A stretch of 64,000 nucleotides of DNA. It comes from JACCZH01 sp963729445 (GTDB taxonomy: Bacteria; Chloroflexota; Chloroflexia; Thermomicrobiales; CFX8). The notes under the pieces are model-generated. The model ran no database searches and was not told where the DNA came from. It was given only the letters and a program-made list of their open reading frames with translations. How positions within the stretch are numbered: position 1 is the first letter of the stretch; each line of letters opens with the position of its first letter. Shown here one piece after another: positions 16,284 to 25,700 of this stretch. Made by a program: the position numbers and the translations under genes. The stretch is from contig CAVSNU010000002.1 of the NCBI GenBank assembly GCA_963729445.1, forward strand, positions 558,001 to 622,000, read 5' to 3'.

Positions 16284-18509
16284 ATGAGCACTATTCCTAA
16301 CACCACCGAGACCGCTGTTTCCTGGCCAAAAACCGGCCACACCAGATCGAGAACAGGGGGACGCCGGCCGCCCAACCGGCGCAAGCTCTGGACCTATCTC
16401 TCAATCGCGACGATGGCGGTCCCGGCCACGGCGTTGCTCGTTGCGGGCATCATCGCCGGGCTCCCTGCCGATGACGGTCAGATCGAGTCTGGAGTCCGCA
16501 TCGGCGGCCAGCAGGTCGACTCGGGTAGCTGGCAGCAAACGTCAGCCAATCTGGAAACCAGCCTGGAGTCATACCTGAACCAGCCGGTGGCACTGCAGCT
16601 AGGCGAGAGCACATTCGATGTCTCGCCGGCCGAGCTGGGCATTTCGTTCAATCTCGATGCCACCTACGACCGCGCCATGGCCGTTGGACGGGGTGGCATG
16701 GTAGACGCCGCCAGCGAGCGCTTCGCGGCGCACACGGTCGGCGTCGATGTGCGCCCTGTCGTCACCTATGACGCCGACCGGTTCCTGGAAGAGCTCAAGA
16801 CACTCTCCAACGGCGTGGTTGTGCCGCCGGTGAACGCCCGGTTTGCGTTCAAAGACGGTCAGATCGTGATCGAGCCGTCGCAGGACGGCGTCGGCATCGA
16901 CTCAAGCCGCGCCGCGCTGAACCTGCAAGAGGCTGCCGGCGAATTCGATCACGGCCCGGTCGAAATCCCAACCGTCACCATCGCGCCGGACATCACCACG
17001 GCCAACCTGGAAGCGGTGCAGGACGACGCGCAGCGGCTGGCCGGTCAACCACTCCGTCTGTTCTTCGAGTCCACGGGGTGGCAGCTTGACGAGCAAGAGC
17101 TGGTGTCGCTGCTGACCTATGAAAATGGCGCGGTGAGCCTGAACATGACCGCCGTCGAGCAGCGCGTCGGCACCCTGGCCGCGGTGATTGATACGCCCGC
17201 CAAGAACGCGACCATTGAGCACGCGGGCGACGGCACCTTCAGAATCGTTCCGGAGGTCGTGGAGCGTGGACTCGACCTTCCCGCCAGCGTAGATTCCATC
17301 AAGACCGCCTTGCGACAGGGTGAGCACGACGTCGTCCTGTCCGTGAGCGAGAAGCGCCCGCCGGTCGTCTCCGATCAGTTGCAGGCGCTCCACCAGCAGA
17401 TCACGGACATCATGAGCCGCGGCATGGTCATTACCTGGCCGGAGGGCGAGCAGTGGCTCAACCCGGTCGAATACGCCGGCGTCTTCCAGTTCAACGAGCA
17501 GGAAGGGACCCTCGCCGTTGACCGGGAGACGATGAGCGCCCTGATCAAGCCAATCGCCGACGAGGTCGCCTGGCCGGCGACGGGGTTGCGCTGGAAGGGC
17601 GGCCAGTTCGTCACGACCGAGAATTCCGACCCTGGCCGGGCGGTCGATCTGCCGATCTCGGTCAACAAGGCGGTCGAGGGCGCGTTGAACGGCAACCCGG
17701 TCGTCGAGCTGGCAATCGGCCCGGCCGAGGACCCCGCCCAGATGGCCGGCGACATCGTCATCACGGATATGCTCGCCAACTCCTCGACCTACTACGGCGA
17801 CTCCAGCAACAACCGGCGCATCAACGTCGAGGTAAGCGCCGCCGCGCTGGACGGCGTCCTGATCGCCCCCGGCGAAACGTTCTCGTTCAACGACGCGATC
17901 GGTGGCACAGCCAGCGTTGACGACGGCTACCAGATGGGCTTCGGCATCATTACCGGAGACGACGGCGTGCCCAAGACGGTGCCATCCGTCGCCGGGGGCA
18001 TCTGCCAGGTGGCCACCACGGTGTTCCAAGCCGCGTTCTGGGCCGGAATGGAGATCGGCAACCGCAACTGGCATCTCTACTGGATCCCGGCCTATGGCAA
18101 CGGTACCGGCGGATTGCAGGGCCTCGACGCGACGGTTGACCCTGACTACGGCCTCGACTTCACGTTCCACAACCCGACCGACAAGTGGATCGCGGTCCGC
18201 TCGTACACCGACGGCGCCAACCACCACGTCGAGATCTGGGGCACGAACCAGAACTGGACCGTGCAGGTCGACCAGCCGGTCATTACCAACGTGGTTGCGG
18301 CGGACACAGCAACGGTCCACCGCGAGGAGAGCCCCGAGATTCAGCCGGGCCAGGAGGTCCGTGTCGAGGTCGCCCGCGACGGCTTCAATGCGTCAATCCA
18401 CCGCGTCGTCAAGGACGGCAACGGCAAGGTCGTCAGCGACCGCACCTTCGACAGCTACTACCAGCCCTCCCGTAACGTCATCCTGGTCGCGCCGGGCGAG
18501 GCCAGCTAG
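16284..18509 (+). CDS. VanW family surface protein with peptidoglycan-binding domains
   Basis: 741-residue protein with a basic cytoplasmic N-terminus (residues 1-34), one membrane anchor (about 36-58) and a long extracytoplasmic part. Two to three repeats of the PG-binding type 4 domain are suggested around 80-430 (for example TFDVSPAELGISFN). The VanW domain follows (about 500-660), with VLIAPGETFSFNDAIGG, VPSVAGGICQVATTVFQAAF and HNPTDKWIAVRSY. The C-terminal tail is a beta/G5-like extension. VanW proteins are found with vancomycin-resistance clusters and spore or cell-wall genes, but their chemistry is unknown. No van genes are nearby. ATG 16284 gives the most plausible N-terminus. Confidence 0.9.
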   Translation: MSTIPNTTETAVSWPKTGHTRSRTGGRRPPNRRKLWTYLSIATMAVPATALLVAGIIAGLPADDGQIESGVRIGGQQVDSGSWQQTSANLETSLESYLNQPVALQLGESTFDVSPAELGISFNLDATYDRAMAVGRGGMVDAASERFAAHTVGVDVRPVVTYDADRFLEELKTLSNGVVVPPVNARFAFKDGQIVIEPSQDGVGIDSSRAALNLQEAAGEFDHGPVEIPTVTIAPDITTANLEAVQDDAQRLAGQPLRLFFESTGWQLDEQELVSLLTYENGAVSLNMTAVEQRVGTLAAVIDTPAKNATIEHAGDGTFRIVPEVVERGLDLPASVDSIKTALRQGEHDVVLSVSEKRPPVVSDQLQALHQQITDIMSRGMVITWPEGEQWLNPVEYAGVFQFNEQEGTLAVDRETMSALIKPIADEVAWPATGLRWKGGQFVTTENSDPGRAVDLPISVNKAVEGALNGNPVVELAIGPAEDPAQMAGDIVITDMLANSSTYYGDSSNNRRINVEVSAAALDGVLIAPGETFSFNDAIGGTASVDDGYQMGFGIITGDDGVPKTVPSVAGGICQVATTVFQAAFWAGMEIGNRNWHLYWIPAYGNGTGGLQGLDATVDPDYGLDFTFHNPTDKWIAVRSYTDGANHHVEIWGTNQNWTVQVDQPVITNVVAADTATVHREESPEIQPGQEVRVEVARDGFNASIHRVVKDGNGKVVSDRTFDSYYQPSRNVILVAPGEAS

Positions 18510-18538
18510 CGTCACGCAAACATCAACGACATCTCTCG

Positions 18539-18565
18539 AAAGGGCGACGCGCTGCGTCGCCCTTT
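18539..18565 (+). terminator. Rho-independent terminator of the VanW gene
   Basis: AAAGGGCGACGC (18539-18550) pairs perfectly with GCGTCGCCCTTT (18554-18565) around GCT, 30 bases after the stop codon. The GGGCGACGC...GCGTCGCCC core recurs at 22020-22041 and in the long hairpin at 29546-29672, so it may be a re-used repeat as well as a terminator. Confidence 0.7.
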
Positions 18566-18627
18566 ACGATTGATCCTATGCCCTAGAGGCAGCCTCTCCA
18601 CGTCCGGGCGCATTGGACTCCTGATCT

Positions 18628-18705
18628 TCGTACGGGCGTAATTCATTGCGCCCTGCCTGAGCGCCGGATCGTTGGAGAGGGCGCAATGAATTGCGCCCCT
18701 ACGAA
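18628..18705. repeat. Paired hairpin repeat, family C
   Basis: TTCGTACGGGCGTAATTCAT with TGCGCCCT on the left opposes AGGGCGCAATGAATTGCGCC with CCTACGAA on the right, with TGCCTGAGCGCCGGATCG in the loop. Each arm is itself a small palindrome. A second full copy lies at 29762-29838. The 290-base gap between the VanW and citrate synthase genes holds only this and two terminators. Confidence 0.7.
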
Positions 18706-18744
18706 TCGGAACGGCCGGGCGGAAGCCGCCGTACAGAAACAGAA

Positions 18745-18768
18745 CCCCCGGCGATTGTTCGCCGGGGG
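18745..18768 (-). terminator. Terminator of citrate synthase
   Basis: On the minus strand, a 9-bp stem CCCCCGGCG/CGCCGGGGG (18745-18753 with 18760-18768, loop of 6) is followed by TTCTGTTTCTGT. It lies 31 bases after the citrate synthase stop. Confidence 0.75.
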
Positions 18769-18798
18769 GTGGGGGGCCTGCTTCGGGAGTGCGCTCCC

Positions 18799-19938
18799 TT
18801 ATCCGCGCGATTCGATCGGCACGAACTCCTGGGAGGCCGGGCCGACGTACTGGGCCTGCGGGCGCATCAGGCGGTTGTCGGCCACCTGCTCCATCAGGTT
18901 GGCACTCCAGCCTCCAACACGCGAGAGCCCGAACACCGCCGGCATCAGGTCCGGCTGGAAGCCCAGGTTGTAGAGCAGCGGCGCTGAGTAGAACTCAACG
19001 TTCGGGTAGAGCTTGCGCTCGGTGAAGTACGGGTGATCGTTGGTCAGCACTTCCATGTTGTGCGCCAGCTGGTACCAGGTGTCGTCGCCCACCTCGTCGG
19101 CGATCTTCTCCGACCAGGCCATCAGGTGGTTCACACGCGGGTCGCGCGTCTTGTAGATGCGGTGCCCGATGCCCATCAGCCGCCGCTTGATCTGCAGCGA
19201 CTCGTCCACGTAGTCGCGGATCTTGGCCGGGTCGCCGATCTCCAGGAGCATGTTCATGGCCATCATGTTCGCGCCGCCGTGGGCGATACCCTTGAGGCTG
19301 CCCAGCGCCGCCGTAATGGCCGAGTAGTAGTCGGAGGACGACGAGATTGTCGAGCGCGCGGTGAAGGTCGAGGCGTTCATCGAGTGCTCGACCAGCAACA
19401 TCAGGTAGGTGTCAAAAGCGTTCGTCTTGGATTCGGACTGCTTCTCGCCGTGCACCATGTAGAGGAAGTTCCCGGCGGTGTTCAGGCTGGGGTCCGGCTC
19501 GACCGGCTCCTGGCCCTTGCGCAGCCGCTCGTATGCCGCCAGCATGGTCGGCATGGCGGCCGTGGTCCTGATCGCCTTTTCGCGCAGGTCACCCTGGTCC
19601 CAGGAATCCTGATTCGGGTCCAGCATGCCCAGCGCCGTGACACCGGCCTTGAGCGCGTCAATCGGCGGGCCGCTCATCGGCAGGGCACGGATGACGGACA
19701 TGACCTCCTCGGGGAGCTGACGGTGCCGGGCGAGGTGGCTGTTGAGTTCGTCAAGCTGCGCTTGGGTTGGCAGGGTCTCGTACCAGAGGAGATGGAGTAT
19801 CTCTTCGAACGATACGCGGTTCACCAGGTCGTTTGCGTTGTACCCTCGAAACGTCAGAATGCCGTTGGTTCCATCAACCGCGCTCAACGAGGTCTCAGCG
19901 ACGACAAGGCCCTCAAGGCCTGCTGCCACTACGCTCAT
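18799..19938 (-). CDS. gltA: Citrate synthase
   Basis: About 379-residue type II-like short citrate synthase that condenses acetyl-CoA with oxaloacetate. Seen are LSAVDGTNGILTFRGYN, LLWYETLPTQAQL, the active-site His regions SLKGIAHGGANMMAMNML and LMGIGHRIYKTRDPR, and the late NVEFYSAPLLYNLGFQPDLM with the catalytic Asp zone. Length matches Gram-positive/archaeal citrate synthases, some of which also accept propionyl-CoA, so 2-methylcitrate synthase activity cannot be excluded. The start at 19938 (MSVVAAGLEG) has AGAGGA 9 bases upstream; a longer start at 20004 adds 22 residues without a good site. Confidence 0.93.
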   Translation of the reverse strand: MSVVAAGLEGLVVAETSLSAVDGTNGILTFRGYNANDLVNRVSFEEILHLLWYETLPTQAQLDELNSHLARHRQLPEEVMSVIRALPMSGPPIDALKAGVTALGMLDPNQDSWDQGDLREKAIRTTAAMPTMLAAYERLRKGQEPVEPDPSLNTAGNFLYMVHGEKQSESKTNAFDTYLMLLVEHSMNASTFTARSTISSSSDYYSAITAALGSLKGIAHGGANMMAMNMLLEIGDPAKIRDYVDESLQIKRRLMGIGHRIYKTRDPRVNHLMAWSEKIADEVGDDTWYQLAHNMEVLTNDHPYFTERKLYPNVEFYSAPLLYNLGFQPDLMPAVFGLSRVGGWSANLMEQVADNRLMRPQAQYVGPASQEFVPIESRG

Positions 19939-20098
19939 GATATCCATTCCTCTCGTTTGGCTGCTACGTGCGTCGGCTTTTGGCGCCGGTTCTTCACTAG
20001 TCATCTTTAAGGTATCCTAGCACGATCACGGCGAAACCCGGTAGAGCCCTCGGGCGACGCTCGCGGTTTCTACCCACTGGAAGGACCTCGCGCCCACC

Positions 20099-20410
20099 AT
20101 GTCAGAGAATCCCCAGGCCGAACAGTCCGAACAGCTCTATATCTGGCTCGACAGCAACCCCGAGCACGAGCTGGCGACCGTCACCATCGACGACACGCCC
20201 GATGTCTCCGACCTGGACCTGATCGCGGCCGCCGTCGCCGATGGCCGGCTGGGCCGCTACCTGCCGGTCACGATCGTGTTCGCCACCCACCCCAACCCGC
20301 TGCCCAACAAAGTGCGCTCCATCGACACCGCCCGCCTCCTGCGCGACCGCCACATCGCCCACCTGCGCCGCTACGAAATCGTCCTGCCAACGGACGATGC
20401 CGCGGAGTAA
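20099..20410 (+). CDS. Small acidic hypothetical protein
   Basis: 103 residues, no recognised family. It starts MSENPQAEQSEQLYIWLD and has the segment DVSDLDLIAAAVADGRLG and a C-terminal RDRHIAHLRRYEIVLPTDD. No signal peptide or membrane helix. Codon use matches its neighbours. It is divergent from citrate synthase (160 bases from its start) and lies 132 bases upstream of the selenoprotein candidate in the same direction, so co-transcription is possible but interrupted by a repeat fragment. Confidence 0.6.
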   Translation: MSENPQAEQSEQLYIWLDSNPEHELATVTIDDTPDVSDLDLIAAAVADGRLGRYLPVTIVFATHPNPLPNKVRSIDTARLLRDRHIAHLRRYEIVLPTDDAAE

Positions 20411-20432
20411 GCCCGTAGAATTGAAGAGTGAG

Positions 20433-20482
20433 GCGCCTGGGAGTTGTCACGCTCCGGGGTTCCGTCGGTCGGTCGGGGGTGA
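20433..20482. repeat. Partial copy of the AGTACT element interior
   Basis: GGGAGTTGTCACGCTCCGGG, GTTCCGTCGGTCGGTCGGGG and GTGACACC match the interior of the MITE-like element at 15711 and 26431, without the termini and without the long stem. It sits in the leader of the thioredoxin-NHL gene. Confidence 0.5.
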
Positions 20483-20542
20483 CACCAGCATGTCGTCTCG
20501 TCGCCGGTAGATACGCGGCTCAACAGATTGGCGGCAACACCT

Positions 20543-22003
20543 ATGGCACAGACGTTCATGGGCACGGTGCGGGCGCCGGAGTTCCCGGCGGACGCCAGAT
20601 GGCACAACACCACCCGCCCGCTCACCCTGGCCGACCTGCGCGGCAAGCTGACCGTCCTCGATTTCTGGACCTACGGCTGAATCAACTGCCTGCATGTCAT
20701 CCCGCAGTTGCGGGAGCTTGAAGCGCGCTTCCACGAAGAGATGATTGTGATCGGCGTGCACAGCGCCAAGTACACGACCGAGAAGGACGACCGTCACCTG
20801 GCCGCCGCCATCCGGCGCAACAACATCGAGCACCCGGTCGTGAACGACGGCGACATGAACATCTGGAGCCAGTACGGGGTGCGTGCCTGGCCGACGTTGA
20901 TGTTCCTCGACCCCGAGAACCGGGTCTTCGGCAAGCACGAGGGCGAGTTCAGGGTGGAGCAGATGGTCCCGGTTGTCGAGCAGATGATCGCCGAGTTCGA
21001 CAGCGAGGGTCTGATCGACCGCAGACCGCTCGACTTCCTGAAACCGCCCGAGCCAATCCGGTCAACGCTGGCCTTCCCGCTCGGCCTGCACGCCGACGCC
21101 GCGACCAACCGGCTCTACATCGCCGACACCAACCACAACCGGGTCGTCGTCACGACCCTTGACGGCGAGCTCCAGCAGGTGATCGGCAGCGGCGGCGCCG
21201 GGCTGGACGACGGGCGCTTCGAGGAGGCGACCTTCAACCGGCCCCACGGGCTGACCCTGGACGGTGACACGCTCTACGTGGCCGACACCGACAACCACGC
21301 CATCCGGCGGGTGGACCTGCGCTCCGGCGTCGTCACCACCCTGGCCGGCACGGGCAGGCAGGCCTACAGCTACGTCTCCGGCGGACCGGCCCGGGAGACC
21401 GACCTGAACACGCCCTGGGATGTCACGCTGCTGGACGGCGTGCTCTATATCGCGATGGCCGGCAACCACCAGCTGTGGGCGCACGAGCTGGGGTCGGACG
21501 AGGTGCGGCGTTTGGCCGGCACCGGCCACGAGGGCATCCGTGACGGCACGCTGGCCAACGCCTGGCTGGCCCAGCCGAGCGGCATCGACGGGTTCGACGG
21601 CCAGCTCTTCTTCGCCGACGCCGAGACCAGCGCCATCCGCGCGGCCGGAATCAGCGGACCGACCGCCGGCACGCTGACAACCCTGGTCGGCAAGGACCTG
21701 TTCGTCTGGGGCGACACCGACGGCCCGCTCGGCGCGGCGCTGTTGCAGCACCCCACCGGCGTCGCGGTCGACCCCGAGAGCGGCGCGCTCTTCGTCAGCG
21801 ACACCTACAACAACAAGATCAAGCGCCTGGACCCGGTCGCCGGCACGATCAAGACCTGGCTCGCCGGCGGGCTGTTCGAGCCCCACGGCGTCAGCCTCAG
21901 CGGCGACACCCTCTACATCGCCGACACCAACAACCACGCCATCCGCCGCGCCGCCCTCGCGGCCGGCGAGATGACGACGATCGAGGTGCGCGGGTTGTCG
22001 TGA
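20543..22003 (+). CDS. Thioredoxin-fold/NHL-repeat protein, putative selenoprotein (UGA = Sec at codon 46)
   Basis: Read through one in-frame TGA (20678-20680), this is a 486-residue NHLRC2-like protein. The N-terminal part (1-150) is a TlpA/thioredoxin domain: VRAPEFPADARWHNTTRPLT, then LTVLDFWTYG-[TGA]-INCLHVIPQL, and later WSQYGVRAWPTLMFLDPENR with the cis-Pro. The second part (about 170-480) is an NHL beta-propeller with repeats such as NRLYIADTNHNRVVV, DTLYVADTDNHAIRRVDLR and GALFVSDTYNNKIKRLDP. Family homologues carry Cys-Cys-Ile-Asn-Cys here, so the TGA stands at the first Cys of CxxC and would give UxxC; the preceding Cys is Gly. A SECIS-compatible hairpin follows. The frame is open on both sides and no other defect is seen. 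Without recoding, a 45-residue peptide and an N-terminally truncated ORF would result. Selenocysteine is inferred; sel genes are not in the window. Confidence 0.82.
20678..20715 (+). promoter_or_regulatory. UGA codon with candidate bacterial SECIS element
   Basis: Starting 20 bases after the TGA, TCCCGC (20700-20705) pairs perfectly with GCGGGA (20710-20715) around the loop AGTT (20706-20709). The loop is 26-29 nt from the TGA and has a G within its first two positions. This fits the known bacterial SECIS rules (short loop with early G, stem of at least 4 bp, loop about 16-37 nt downstream) and resembles the AGGUCU loop of E. coli fdhF. A competing 7-bp stem, CAACTGC (20683-20689) with GCAGTTG (20704-20710), is also possible. 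Confidence 0.7.
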
Positions 22004-22111
22004 CGAGACAATCCTCGCCGGGACGACGCGCTGCGTCGCCCATGTGCGTCAACGGAAACACGTTCAGGTCATTCAGCGGCCTACCCCAGCAGAGCGCCGC
22101 CGCCTCTGTTG

Positions 22112-22313
22112 GTCATCCTGAGCCTAAATCAGTCATTCTGGATGTTCATCAGTCTTTCTGGGTGTTCATCAGTCATCCTGGGTGCTCACCAGTCATCCTG
22201 AGTATTCACCAGTCATCCTGGGTGTTCATCAGTCATCCTGAGCCGCTTACCAGTCATCATGAGAGTCAATCAGTCATCCTGAGCCGCTTACCAGTCATCC
22301 TGGGTGTTCATCA
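22112..22313. repeat. Imperfect 20-bp tandem array, ten units
   Basis: Units of 20-21 bases begin GTCATCCTGRG and end in TTCATCA, TTCACCA or CTTACCA (for example GTCATCCTGGGTGTTCATCA repeated three times with variants between). The last unit runs directly into the left arm of the family A hairpin at 22314, so the array appears to be derived from the hairpin's end. The upstream part of the gap (22004-22111) holds only a GGGACGACGC/GCGTCGCCC hairpin at 22020-22041. Confidence 0.75.
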
Positions 22314-22396
22314 GTCATCCTGAGCGCAAGCGAAGGATCTCTGCGTCAAACGTCTCCGGTGTCAAGCCAGAGATCCTTCCTTACGTCAGGATGACT
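22314..22396. repeat. Family A hairpin repeat
   Basis: GTCATCCTGAGCGCAAGCGA with AGGATCTCT opposes AGAGATCCTTCC with TTACGTCAGGATGAC. It sits at the end of the 20-bp array. Confidence 0.7.
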
Positions 22397-22429
22397 GATT
22401 AGGCGCTCAGGGTAGGCACCGCGGCGTGG

Positions 22430-22520
22430 TATGTCATCCTGACGTAAGGAAGTGGAGTCGACGGGATCTGTTGCACATCCCCAATATCACGGCTGGTCCA
22501 TTCGACTTCGCTCAGGATGA
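22430..22520. repeat. Degenerate family A hairpin repeat
   Basis: GTCATCCTGACGTAAGGAAG on the left and CATTCGACTTCGCTCAGGAT on the right, with GTCGACGGGATCTG between. The arms are less complementary than in other copies. No gene lies between here and the terminator at 22633. Confidence 0.55.
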
Positions 22521-22632
22521 TTATCTGACTGTGCCTCTCTGCCCCATGATTCCATGAGCTGCTGCAAAAGGGCGGCGCGGCGCGGTCCCCCTACCATGTG
22601 TGCCTGAAAACCCCAGGCACCGGGCACACACA

Positions 22633-22666
22633 AAGACCCCCGGAGGATTGCTCCTCCAGGGGTCTT
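22633..22666 (-). terminator. Terminator of the large secreted-protein gene
   Basis: AAGACCCC and GGAGGA on one side pair with TCCTCC and GGGGTCTT on the other (one mismatch, loop TTGC). On the minus strand the stem ends in GGGTCTTTGTGTG. It lies about 48 bases after the stop of the leftward gene ending at 22714. Confidence 0.7.
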
Positions 22667-22713
22667 CTCGTTACCGTGCCTCAGTGACGTGGATCACCAA
22701 GCCGTAGTCCGAT

Positions 22714-25700
22714 TTAGCCCTGGCCGTTGATCTCCTCGATCGAAACCTGGATGTTGAGATCGAAGGTGCCGGTACCGGCGAGGGTACCGTCTTCGTTGAC
22801 ATCGTTCAGGTAGCCGTCCTGACCGACGTCCTCATTTGCCTCATAATCGAAGTTGACCGTATTTCCGCTCACGACAACGTTCGACGCCGTCTCGTCGCCA
22901 CCTTCGGCATCAATGACGGTCAGAATTTGTGCTGCTGGGGCGCCAGCGTAGACGGTGCCCCAAGTGCTGAAGTTATCAGGCGTGTCAACGAACGTCGCGG
23001 AACCGTTTGCGTCGGTCGTCGTGCAGTTCGCGCCGGGCTGACCTACCGGTATGCCATCTTCACAGAGCACAACGCCCTCGACAGGAGTCTGCACACCCGA
23101 CGTCGAGTCGGTGCCCAGCTCGTAGACGAAGATGTTCAGCACGCCCTCGTCCAGGGCAACCGGGTTCACCAGCTCGGTGACCACGCCGGCCTCCACCGTG
23201 AAGAGGTCGCCGAAGAGGTCGAACGCGACCAGGTCGAGGATCTCGGTCGCACAGAGCAGGGTCACGGTCGCCTCGTCCGGCAGGAACGTGTCAACGATCT
23301 CGCCGTTGGCGGTCGTGGCGGCGCCATCTGCATCGAAGATGCAGAGGATGTAGTTGCCCGGGGCCAGGTTCGCGCCGACGCTGCCGTCAGCACCAGTCTG
23401 ACCCTCGTAGACGATCTCACCGGCAACTGGCGCGCCGAGGAAGTCCTCGCCGATGTTCTCGTAGACGACGACGTCAACACCACCCAGGTACTGTGGGGCG
23501 AAGCCGGCTTCGGCGTCCGCGTAGCAACCGACCTCTGCTGGGTCAACCTGGAACAGATCAGCCTCACCGATCTCAAAGCCGTCAGGCTCACCGATACAGA
23601 CGGCCTTGGTGAAGCCCTGGGCCCAGGTGAGGGTGTTGGTGACCTCGACGTCCGCGCCCTCGGTGACCACGATGGTCTCCTGGGCGCCGGTCGGCAAGAC
23701 GTAGCCGGCCGGGACGCTGTTGACCAGCAGCTCGTAGACGCCCACCGGCACGTTCGAGAACGTGCGGCTGCCGTCGAGGCCGCTGACCGAGGTGGCCTGG
23801 TAGTTGGCCGAGCCCTCGGTGTTGACGATCGTGAAGTTCACGCCGGCCACTGCGTCGCCAGCCTCGTCCACGAAGGTCTTGGTGATCGACTGGCCGCCCG
23901 GGGTGAAGGGATCACCGAAGGAGCAGTCGCCGCCCACGCGGAAGAGGCCGCACGGGTTGAAGGCGTTGAAGATGGCCGAGCCATCGCCCTCAACGTCGTA
24001 GTTGACGTTGGCACTCACCGCCGCCACCGGCGGCGCTGGCCACGACCTGCGCCGAGCCCAGGAAGCCGTTGGGCAGGTTGTGCTGCCACAGCGTGTAGAC
24101 GAAGCCGTTGGCGAAGCCCGGGATCGTCACGCTCGAGATGCCGAAGTTGTCGGCGCCGAAGCCCACGGGTTGACCCAGTAGACGTCGGCCGTGACGGCTG
24201 TCAGCGTTCGGGTTCATGACGTTGATACCCGAGGTGGCGCCACTGCCGTCGATGGCGTTGCCCTTCTGGACCAGCGGCACGGCCTGCCAAGTGAAGACGT
24301 TGGCCGTGGCCGAGTAGCTGGTGGCCTGGAAGAGGTCGGCCCCGCCGTTGGGGTCGGTCTCCGGGTACTTGGTGGCGTCCACGACGGCCGCGACCGGCGC
24401 GTCCGACCAGATGATGGCCGAGCCGACGACGCCCGCGTTGGGGTCGGTGGTGACATCCTGCTGGTTGTTGTCCTGCGCCCCGATGCTCGGGTCGTAGAAG
24501 TAGGTCATGCCGTGCGCCGAAAGGCGCTGGTTCAGGACCTCGGTGGCGTTGCCGAGCATGTTGAAGTACTGGATGGAGACGTTGTTGTCGGCGTTGACCA
24601 GGTTGGCCACGTTGATGCCGGTGTTCCAGCCGAAGTAGTCCAGCAGGACGTGCGGGGCGAACAGGGCATAGCGCCCGTTGCTGCACCGGCGACCTGGGCC
24701 AGGTTCTCGAAGTCGGCCGACGAGCCGGTGTTGGTGACCCACATGTTGTAGCCCACCTTGTAGCGGTCGGCCATGGCGAACACGGCGCCGTCACTGTAGA
24801 CGTGCGCGGTGCCGACCCAGCCCTCGGGCACGAGGTCACTGAGGTTGACGTTCCAGGTCGTGCCGCCGTCGACCAGATCCTGGATCTGGAAGCCGGTCTG
24901 CAGCGAGCCCGAGCCGTCGTCGGCCGGGAAGAAGCGGATGGTGACCGCGTTGTTCGAGGCGTCGAGGTTGGCCACGCGGATCACGGTGTCCCAGCAGCCG
25001 CCCGGACCACAGTTGGTCTGGACGATCGGCAGGTACCACTCGTCGAAGTAGCCCACTTCCACGCCGTTGACGGCGTTGTAGCCACTGACGGCGGTGTCGG
25101 TCGTGACGACCTGCGCGGTCTCGCTGCCCTCGTCGTCGCCCGGCTCAACCGGCTCCGGCGCGGTGCCGGCCTCGGCCGTCTGCTTGGCCACGCCGCCGAT
25201 GGCGACCGAGTCCAGTGAGTGACCAGGCCGCATCTGACCACGTCGAAGCAGTCACCGTCGTCGTTCAGCCCGCCGAAGGGGTTGATCAGCGCGCCGGTGT
25301 TGCCCAGGTTGGCGTCCTCGAGGATGGCCTGCAGGTCGCCCTGGGTGAAGGCCTGGTCGAAGATGTCGCCGGCCACGTAGCTGACGCCTTCAAAGGTGAA
25401 GGGCGCGGCCACGACGAAGCCGACCGGCTCGCCGGAGAGGTCGTCGGCACCCGAGTGGCGTTGACGCCACAGGCGATGACCTGGGTGAACTCGCCCACGA
25501 CGCCGGCCGGCTTGCCGAGAGGATGACCGGCGTCTCGACCAGGTCGTCGCTCAAGGCGGCGGCCGAGAAGATTCGGGTCAATGACGTCGACGGTCCCGGC
25601 GAAGGAGACCACCGCGACCGGCGCACCGTCGCCCTCGGCGATGCCGAGGTCCGCGCCGCTGAAGGTCTTGGAGGCGAACGCCGACAGGTAGGCGGTCGTC

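Noticed and set aside
16902..18320. Minus-strand open frame of 472 codons
   Set aside because: Antisense to the VanW gene; low-complexity translation typical of GC-rich shadow frames.
20678..20680. In-frame TGA as ordinary nonsense mutation or base-calling error
   Set aside because: Possible in principle, but it falls exactly on the redox cysteine, is followed by a SECIS-compatible hairpin, and the defects recognised in other genes here are indels. Kept as a selenocysteine candidate; raw reads and sel genes would decide.
22112..22313. CRISPR array
   Set aside because: The units are contiguous 20-21 bp sequences without unique spacers, are imperfect, and no cas gene is near.
22927..24219. 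Plus-strand open frame of 430 codons
   Set aside because: Antisense of the intact C-terminal part of the secreted protein; no domain features.
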